A stretch of 24,075 bases of DNA from Jimgerdemannia flammicorona (taxonomy: Eukaryota > Mucoromycota > Endogonomycetes > Endogonales > Endogonaceae): contig RBNI01001151.1 of the NCBI GenBank assembly GCA_003990745.1, positions 1-24,075 on the forward strand. Reading direction: 5' to 3'. The position numbers and the translations under genes were made by a program. The notes under the pieces were generated by a model. It was not told the DNA's origin and did not search any database. It saw only the letters and a list, made by a program, of their open reading frames with translations. Positions 18,850-24,075 of this stretch are shown in pieces (positions within the stretch are counted from its first letter, which is position 1; each line of letters starts with the position of its first letter).

Positions 18850-20034
18850 TGATTTCCCCTGCAATAGCTCCAATGGTGATAGGGATGATGTTTTTGGCCC
18901 ACACATTGTCTTCTGGTCTGTCATCCACCAGATTAATTTGGGGATTGAGTCTGAGATCATTTCCATCTTCAGACTCTTCTTCCTCCTCTATGGTAGACTC
19001 TTCACTGCTGGCATATTCCTCCTGAATAATGACCTTCTTCTTCTTTTTCAATTGCTCATAGCTGGTCACCTTAACTCTGTACTTCTTGCCTCAGTAGTCA
19101 AACTTGAGTACTTGTTGATCAATATCAACAACTGCATTCATTTCCTTCATCCAGTTGGTGCCAAGAATCATATCATAGGTAATAGCTTCAGTGATAACAG
19201 CTTTCGAGATAGAGAACTGAATGTGTCCAAGGGAGATGGTGATATTTCATACTTCTCCAAGGGGTTGGGTTCAGGCTCCATCTGCTACTATGATGCTGAG
19301 GTTGGATGGTCCATCAATGGGCCATTGGAGGATGTCCAGGAATCGTTTGGCAATGATACAGACAGCTGCTCCTGTGTCTATGAGGATTTTTGCCTTTTGT
19401 TCTCTAATATCTCTATATAGGTAGGTGCTGACATATCTTTTAGCTGCTTGGACAGAGATGGAAACTGGTTCTTGGTGTGAGATTAGAGCTCAACCAGTGC
19501 TAGACCTGGTGGTTCTCAGCAGTTTGTTTCGAACTCTAGCTAGTGTCAGTTGTAGAAACTGCAGAAGAGGAACTTCCATCTTGGCCTCTTGAATCTTCTG
19601 CCAGGCTTTGTTGTAGATATCTCTAGGCATGGTCTTTGGGGTGTACTTTTTCTTGGGCTTTGAAGCAGCAGGTTCTCATTCTTCTTATTCCATTTCTTTA
19701 TCCTCTAGTGGTAGCTCATTTGTCTCAGAGATAAAAGGTGAAGGAGTCTGGGGGGGTGTTTCCACTTGTTCCTCTTTATGTTCTTCATCTTCCTCTTAGA
19801 TGATTCTTCTGCTGATATTTCTGGATGGTCTTCCTATAGGTCTCTTTATTTTCTCTGCTGGATAGACTGTTTTCTGAGTAGCAACCTTGGTAGGGTATAA
19901 GTCTAGGTTACTGTAGTCTTCACTGTTGCTTGTTTCCTTGAAATCTTCAATAGGATGAGCTTCAGTTTTTTTGTACTGAGTATCATTCCTTCGGTTTGAT
20001 GATTCTGAGTCCCTTCAGTCACTTCTTTTGTTAT
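18850..20034 (-). pseudogene. Gypsy copy 2 protease region
   Basis: Retropepsin-type aspartic protease that would process the Gag-Pol polyprotein. The active site reads KILIDTGAAVCII with DTG at 19378-19370, followed by QWPIDGPSNLSIIVADGA and later MILGTNWM, the usual second half of Gypsy proteases. The frame runs from the CCHC knuckle (20077) to the DTG without an indel (233 codons), so gag and protease were translated as one ORF. Between them is a basic KRPIGRPSRN patch resembling an AT-hook, then an acidic stretch. In-frame stops are present (for example just after the knuckle and before the protease). A one-base shift occurs after IPITIGAIAGE. Confidence 0.8.
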
Positions 20035-21222
20035 CACATTCAGTGGTATAGTGTCTGAATTGTCCACAGTGGAAACATTGAACTTGGGCTCTGTCTCAGA
20101 CAGAGTATCTTCTTTCTTCTTGCTGGTGATTCCTGTTATCTCTTGGTGGATAACCTTGGCTTCTCTGTGGTGAGTATCCTCTGTTGTCTTGGTAGCTCTG
20201 ATTTTTGCATATGGTGAGTTTTTCAATTTTTCCAACCAATCAGTCCAACTTGGAGCTGAGGTCTTGGATTTCACTTCTGTCCTTCTTTCCTTCTTTAGCT
20301 GGCCTTCTTTCTTCAGATCTTTCTTGTCCTTAAAGGAGTCCTTGTAGGACTTTGACCAGGATGTCTTCTTTATCTTCTTTCTTGTCATGATCACTCTAGG
20401 TAGTTTCTTGTCTGACATCAAAGAATCCTTGGGCTATATCTACTTGCTCTTTAGACCTTCTAATGCCTAAGATACAGACATGCTGGGCAATATTCAGAGA
20501 GATTCCATTCATGAAGGTCATTGGACCTATGATGTCCTGGTTGGTACCATTGAACCCAGCAGCATGCATTCTCTTCTGAATTCTTATGAAGGCTCTGGAC
20601 AATTCTCCATGGATTCTTAGTCCTTGTGGCAGGTTTTGTTTTCTGCATACTTTTCAATGAACCAGTGGACTATGGCCACATATTCTAGCTCATAAGATAC
20701 TGCTGCTTATATCTGTCTTGCCAGTTCTGAATCTGGATCATTTGCTGTTTGGTGGAAAATTCCTCTGGCTAGTTCTCTGAGCTGGGTCTTATAGATAGTG
20801 ATTTTTCTTTTATCTGAGAGATTTCTCAGAGCTGTGATTCCTTCAATTCCATCAAGGAATTCTCTGGGGTCTTCCTCTTGGTATCTTGCAAAAGTTGGCA
20901 ATAAGGTGGCCATTTCATCATCACTTTCTTCTAATTCTGATTCTGGTCTGGATTCTGATTCTGATTCACTTTCCAAGCTATCACTGGAAATGGGGGTGCT
21001 TGGGTATCCTGAGGATTGTGTTCTGGAACTTAGACAAAGTGAAATGAGCTTAGGTATTCTTGTAAGAGCTACTTCCAACTCTGTAAGGGGTTGTGGTAAA
21101 GGTTCTATTAGTGAGATTGATGGGACTGATATGGAGTATCTGGCTGTAAGATCTTGGGCTTGTGTAATAAGATCTTCTAGTTCTTGTACAAGTTCTTCAA
21201 AATCTCCAACAGAGCTACCCAT
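20035..21222 (-). pseudogene. gag: Gypsy copy 2 gag
   Basis: Structural polyprotein. The ATG at 21222-21220 opens a 171-codon frame with a coiled-coil-like N-terminus (FEELVQELEDLITQAQDL), a Ser/Glu-rich linker, and a capsid-like segment (EEDPREFLDGIEGITAL ... LSDKRKITIY). A TAA at 20707 ends it; the same frame continues with YVAIVHWFIEKYA. Frame changes then lead to IIGPMTFMNGISLNIAQHV (~20540) and a Lys-rich segment. The nucleocapsid knuckle CFHCGQFRHYTTEC (20077-20035) has the exact C-x2-C-x4-H-x4-C spacing, in a different frame from the start codon, so at least one indel lies between. Inactive. Confidence 0.82.
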
Positions 21223-21471
21223 GTTGTCTGATTGGTCTGGTTAAAGATTTCGGGCTGTACTGCCTTCTGGTTCTGGTTGGGATCCTTCTGATACTGGGTA
21301 GTTGGCAAGTCTTGATATAATTACTTCTCTTCTTGTCCAGATACTGGTAATAACTGGCTCTTCTGTGGTGGCAGAGATTGGTGTTGTATCAAATGTATCC
21401 AGTTTGATTGGGAGTTCTTGTGAGCTGAAAAGTCACATCGATTTTGAAATCTTCCCAGTTAAGCTCCCAAA
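21223..21471 (-). other. Gypsy copy 2 leader and primer-binding site
   Basis: Untranslated leader of about 250 nt. Next to the LTR the minus strand reads TTTGGGAGCTTAAC (21471-21458); copy 1 has TTTGGGGGCTCAAC in the same place. The TGG starting two nt from the LTR is the expected complement of a tRNA CCA end. The rest shows no gene. Confidence 0.6.
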
Positions 21472-21785
21472 TGTAATATGCCTGGCTCAATGGAGGCAAA
21501 TTACAAGGTTGGGGGTTGATGTAGTTTGGCTTGAGCCCCCAGTTACTTTGTCAAAAAGCAACAAAATGTTCTAAGATTCCTGAGGTCCTTGGTGTTTAGT
21601 GGTTTAATAGTCAAAGCTGGATATCTGTGAGTGATTTCCTTATTGGGATGGTTCTCTGGGTGTAGCAGCAATTTATATGTCTTTCCTTCTTGAGTCAACT
21701 GGGAATTGATAGAATTTCATATATAGTGCGAGCAGTTTCCTTATACGTGACAGTCTGGCAATTTAGTGGTTTTCCTTCTTGAGTG

Positions 21786-21830
21786 GTGGCGATCTCTCAT
21801 GTGGCGATCTCTCATGTGACGATCTCTGTG
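21786..21830. repeat. 15-bp minisatellite, three units
   Basis: gtggcgatctctcat occurs twice exactly (21786, 21801), then once as gtgacgatctctgtg (21816). It lies within the LTR. Further cgatct copies follow nearby at lower similarity. Confidence 0.8.
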
Positions 21831-22100
21831 TAGTGCAACGATCTCCAAAAGTATGTGATTTCTGGGTGACGATCTTGTGTAGTGTGAACAGGTTCCTTAT
21901 GCAGTGCGATCTGGTGGATAACTTGATTTAGGTGCAGGTTCTCCTGAATTGGTGGGCTTCTGGGAATAATAACTCGGATGGCATGGATAATTCGAATAAC
22001 TGAGAATAATGCTGGCGGTGGTAACTCGATAACTCGGGCTCACTGGGAACAATGAATAACTCAGATGGCATAGATAACTCGGATGTCGTGTAACTCAGGT

Positions 22101-22260
22101 GGCACGGATTCTTCCTGAATCAGTGGCTTCAGCTGGGTATATAGATAACTTGAAAATGGCAGATGACGTGGATTCTTCCTGAATTGGCGGCTCTCTGGGA
22201 ATACTACTCGGGTGGTATGGATTCTTCCTGAATTGGTGGCTTCAACTGGGAAATAACTCA
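22101..22260. repeat. Degenerate ~55-bp repeat in the LTR
   Basis: ggattcttcctgaat followed by a variant of tggtggcttcaactggg appears three times. Intervening sequence repeats the ataactcgg motif that is also frequent upstream (21960-22100). Confidence 0.65.
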
Positions 22261-22503
22261 GATTCTTCAGGATTATCTGGCAAGTGAACCAAAAATGTAA
22301 AAAACTCTTCTTTGTATCAGAAAGTGGACCAGAGTGGAAAAGGGGAACCAATGCTCACAATCTCCTAGTAGTGGCTTTAGAGTGGGCATTTCTCCTAAGT
22401 GTTGCAATCCTTCCTGGATCAAGTGGCTTTTGGCAGGCATATCCCTCAAAGTGTAATAGGCAGACTTGTCTTTTGCTTTTGAATTCAGACTTTTTGGACT
22501 GAG

Positions 22504-22536
22504 GTTTATTCACTCTTGTCTCTGGGGTAATTTATA
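22504..22536 (-). promoter_or_regulatory. LTR core promoter: TATA box plus AGAGTGAATAAA
   Basis: Minus strand: TATAAATTA (22536-22528), then AGAGTGAATAAA (22516-22505), 20 nt from first base to first base. Position and spacing match copy 1 and the 5' LTR of the non-autonomous element. Confidence 0.6.
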
Positions 22537-22600
22537 CATTGTGGTTGCTATCTGATTACTATGTTGCTAACTATAGATTTGCTACTTATAGCAAGTTGTG

Positions 22601-22657
22601 CAGGTCCAGCACAAGTATACAGGTCCAGCACAGGTGTGCAGGTCCTGCACAGATAGT
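22601..22657. repeat. 19-bp tandem repeat, three units
   Basis: Units caggtccagcacaagtata, caggtccagcacaggtgtg and caggtcctgcacagatagt lie end to end. On the minus strand they sit upstream of the TATA box, so they could act as promoter elements. Copy 1 has decayed versions at ~12940-12980. Confidence 0.78.
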
Positions 22658-22766
22658 AGTCTGGCTATTTATACAGTTTCCACAGCAATGGTTGCTGGTT
22701 ACTATGCTGTGTGTTCATATTATCTGGCTAAGGTATAATTCAGGTGATACATCTTGATTTATCACA

Positions 22767-23200
22767 ATATATATTGAAACTTGATATTTGCAATGATCTA
22801 GCATATACTAGAGTTTGCTATAGTGTGTACTCTTTTTTTGATTGGCTGAAGCAAATTGTTTTAGATGACTGAGGATTGTTAGTTAATTTTAAAACAGATT
22901 TTTTTTTTTAAAAAAAAAAAAAAAATAGCTAATAGATTCAATAGTTACTGTTAATAAGAAAATATAGGATGAGGTTAGAGATGAAAGTAAGTAGGATGTA
23001 CTGAGGAATATTGTCAGAGTTTTGAAAGTAAATGATGACTGCCTTGGCTCTATATCTATTTTGTCTACCTCTATATAGTAATGTAATAATTCATCACTCT
23101 CAACTACCAGTGTTTTGATAATCATATGAGGAATTTAGTCAAATAAACCACCCTGACAATAAGCTCTATAATACTGATATATAATTTTTTAATTGATTAA
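22767..23200. other. AT-rich spacer with T11A16 tract; possible hAT upstream remnant
   Basis: No clear gene. A run of 11 T (22899-22909) directly followed by 16 A (22910-22925) forms a perfect dA:dT dyad. The last ~60 bp reads FFN*LTRG-like out-of-frame remnants that may belong to the hAT element to the right; its 5' terminal inverted repeat was not found. Confidence 0.4.
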
Positions 23201-23994
23201 CTAGAGGATAAGCTAGAGAACAGACTGGAGGATGGTAATGAGTTTCAATTAAGCCTGGAACAGAGAGATATTATAGAGGTCACTCTAAACAAGCTCAGAA
23301 AATACTACTCCAAAACAGATACTACTATATACTTAATTAGTATAGATATATTAGCAAAGTAGTTGCCCTTCCTAGAAAAGAGAAACCTCTGCAAAACTTA
23401 CCCTCTTTTCTCAAAATAGTGTTGGACCCATATTTAAAGCTATAATACCATAAAGATCAGAGCTGAGAGCAGCCCTATATTGAGGAAACCAAGAAAGCTA
23501 TAATCAAAACATACTAGAAAAACTATACATATTACTGTAAGACTCTAGCCAAAGTCCAGATGAATATACATATCAAAGAATCTCTTTTGTCTCACATTTA
23601 CTTCAGCAGAAAGAGAAAGAGGGGGCTATTAGAGAAAGAACTACTATCAATAGATGAACTCACCATTTATCTCACCAGTGACCATGTGGTCTTACTAGAG
23701 AGTATAGAGATACTCAATTAGTAAAAGGTGGGTTTGTCTTCTTACAGATATTGGTGGAGTTTGGTCAATTCTAACTATTATTCTAACTACCATTCTATTC
23801 CCTGGGATATGTGGCCACAGTTATATCAAACAGACTTCTCCAGCCTGTGTGGTATAGCTCAGGACTATTTGGCCATTCCTATCACTAGTGCTCCAGTCAA
23901 GTGGATGTTCTCTAATAGAGTGGATCTCATTTCCTCTAAGAGGTGTATGCTAAATACTAAGGCAATTCAGACTTATATGAGTCTAAAGTCTTAG
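23201..23994 (+). pseudogene. hAT-family transposase, C-terminal fragment, degenerate
   Basis: A cut-and-paste DNA transposase remnant. Block 1 (23201-23362, ends TAG): LEDKLENRLEDG, then VTLNKLRKYYSKTDTTIYLI, matching the region before the LDPRLKL motif of hAT proteins. Block 2, another frame (23422 on): LDPYLKL, QPYIEETKKAIIKTY, LLSIDELTIYL, and finally the hAT dimerisation domain DYLAIPITSAPVKWMFSNR ... SSKRCMLNTKAIQTYMSLKS, ending at 23994. A frameshift between blocks and several stops make it inactive. The usual SER/RVFS stretch after TSAP reads VKWMFSN here. N-terminal BED zinc finger and terminal inverted repeats were not seen; the 3' end may lie beyond the window. Confidence 0.85.
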
Positions 23995-24075
23995 TGGAGC
24001 ACAGGCTGCTAAAAATTGATGGTCCTGTAGAATAAAATGAGTAAATTATTTTTAGTATAATATTTTAATAAAAAA

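Larger units (their letters stand above)
17980..22766 (-). mobile_element. Ty3/Gypsy retrotransposon, copy 2 (truncated after the zinc modules)
   Basis: Same family and orientation as copy 1. Minus-strand order: 5' LTR (22766-21472), leader, gag with CCHC knuckle, protease with intact DTG, the eight-ligand Cys/His module, and a second Cys/His motif. Similarity to copy 1 ends near 17980-18000, corresponding to about 8465 in copy 1, so dUTPase, RT, RNase H, integrase and the 3' LTR are missing. It is less decayed and less AT-rich than copy 1, but has stops and at least two frameshifts (one in gag, one after the protease). Confidence 0.87.
21472..22766 (-). repeat. Gypsy copy 2 5' LTR
   Basis: On the minus strand it begins TGTGATAAATC and ends ATATTACA. 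It is homologous to 11984-13024 but ~250 bp longer, the difference lying in internal minisatellites (21786-21830, 22101-22260, 22601-22657). The outer boundary is set by the end of similarity to copy 1 and by the TG start. The core promoter lies at 22504-22536. Confidence 0.7.

Noticed and set aside
18704..19420. Plus-strand open frame of 238 codons
   Set aside because: It lies antisense to the protease and Cys/His region of Gypsy copy 2, whose motifs (DTG, CPTC, CPEC) are clear on the minus strand. It has no recognisable domain.
22889..23125. Minus-strand frame with SDELLHYYIEVDKIDIE
   Set aside because: The opening faintly recalls the DELxxY segment of hAT transposases, but nothing after it matches and the clear hAT remnant next to it is on the plus strand.
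1..24075. tRNA, rRNA, CRISPR or bacterial operon features
   Set aside because: None was found by reading both strands for cloverleaf motifs, spaced repeats or ribosome-binding sites. The introns and retroelements point to a eukaryote.

Overview
This window looks like a repeat-dense, intron-containing fungal genome. It holds one host-type gene, a kelch/beta-propeller gene with short introns (about 70-100 nt), surrounded by decayed transposable elements. The kelch family, the AT-rich background and the transposon load would fit an early-diverging (Mucoromycota/Glomeromycotina-like) fungus, but that placement is an inference. No intact protein-coding gene was found. Nearly every element is on the minus strand.

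Layout. (1) 1-~5812: a GC-rich LINE (non-LTR retrotransposon) on the minus strand. It has a poly(A) end at the window edge, an ORF1 with an RRM-like fold, and an ORF2 with APE endonuclease, reverse transcriptase and a C-terminal Cys/His motif. Both ORFs keep one reading frame over about 5.5 kb and are broken only by stop codons. (2) ~5813-13024: Ty3/Gypsy copy 1, minus strand, missing everything after RNase H, where the LINE begins. Order: 5' LTR (11984-13024), gag, protease, an eight-ligand Cys/His module, a second Cys/His motif, a dUTPase domain, a beta-rich linker, RT, RNase H. Protease through RT share one net frame, so the dUTPase is part of the pol polyprotein. (3) 13362-15885: an old non-autonomous LTR element with 418/414-bp LTRs, a 4-bp target-site duplication (CTAC), a polypurine tract, no coding capacity and an internal ~353-bp tandem array. 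(4) 16136-17642: the kelch gene, minus strand, with an in-frame TGA and a missing segment near its 3' end. (5) ~17980-22766: Gypsy copy 2, minus strand, better preserved but truncated. It has LTR, gag with a CCHC knuckle, protease and both Cys/His modules, and stops just before the dUTPase. (6) 23201-23994: the C-terminal part of a hAT transposase, plus strand, degenerate.

Most notable: a Gypsy lineage with a dUTPase between protease and RT, plus two extra putative zinc modules; and a TATA/AGAGTGAATAAA core-promoter block shared by the LTRs of this Gypsy family and of the unrelated-looking non-autonomous element, which suggests the latter is mobilised or regulated together with it.
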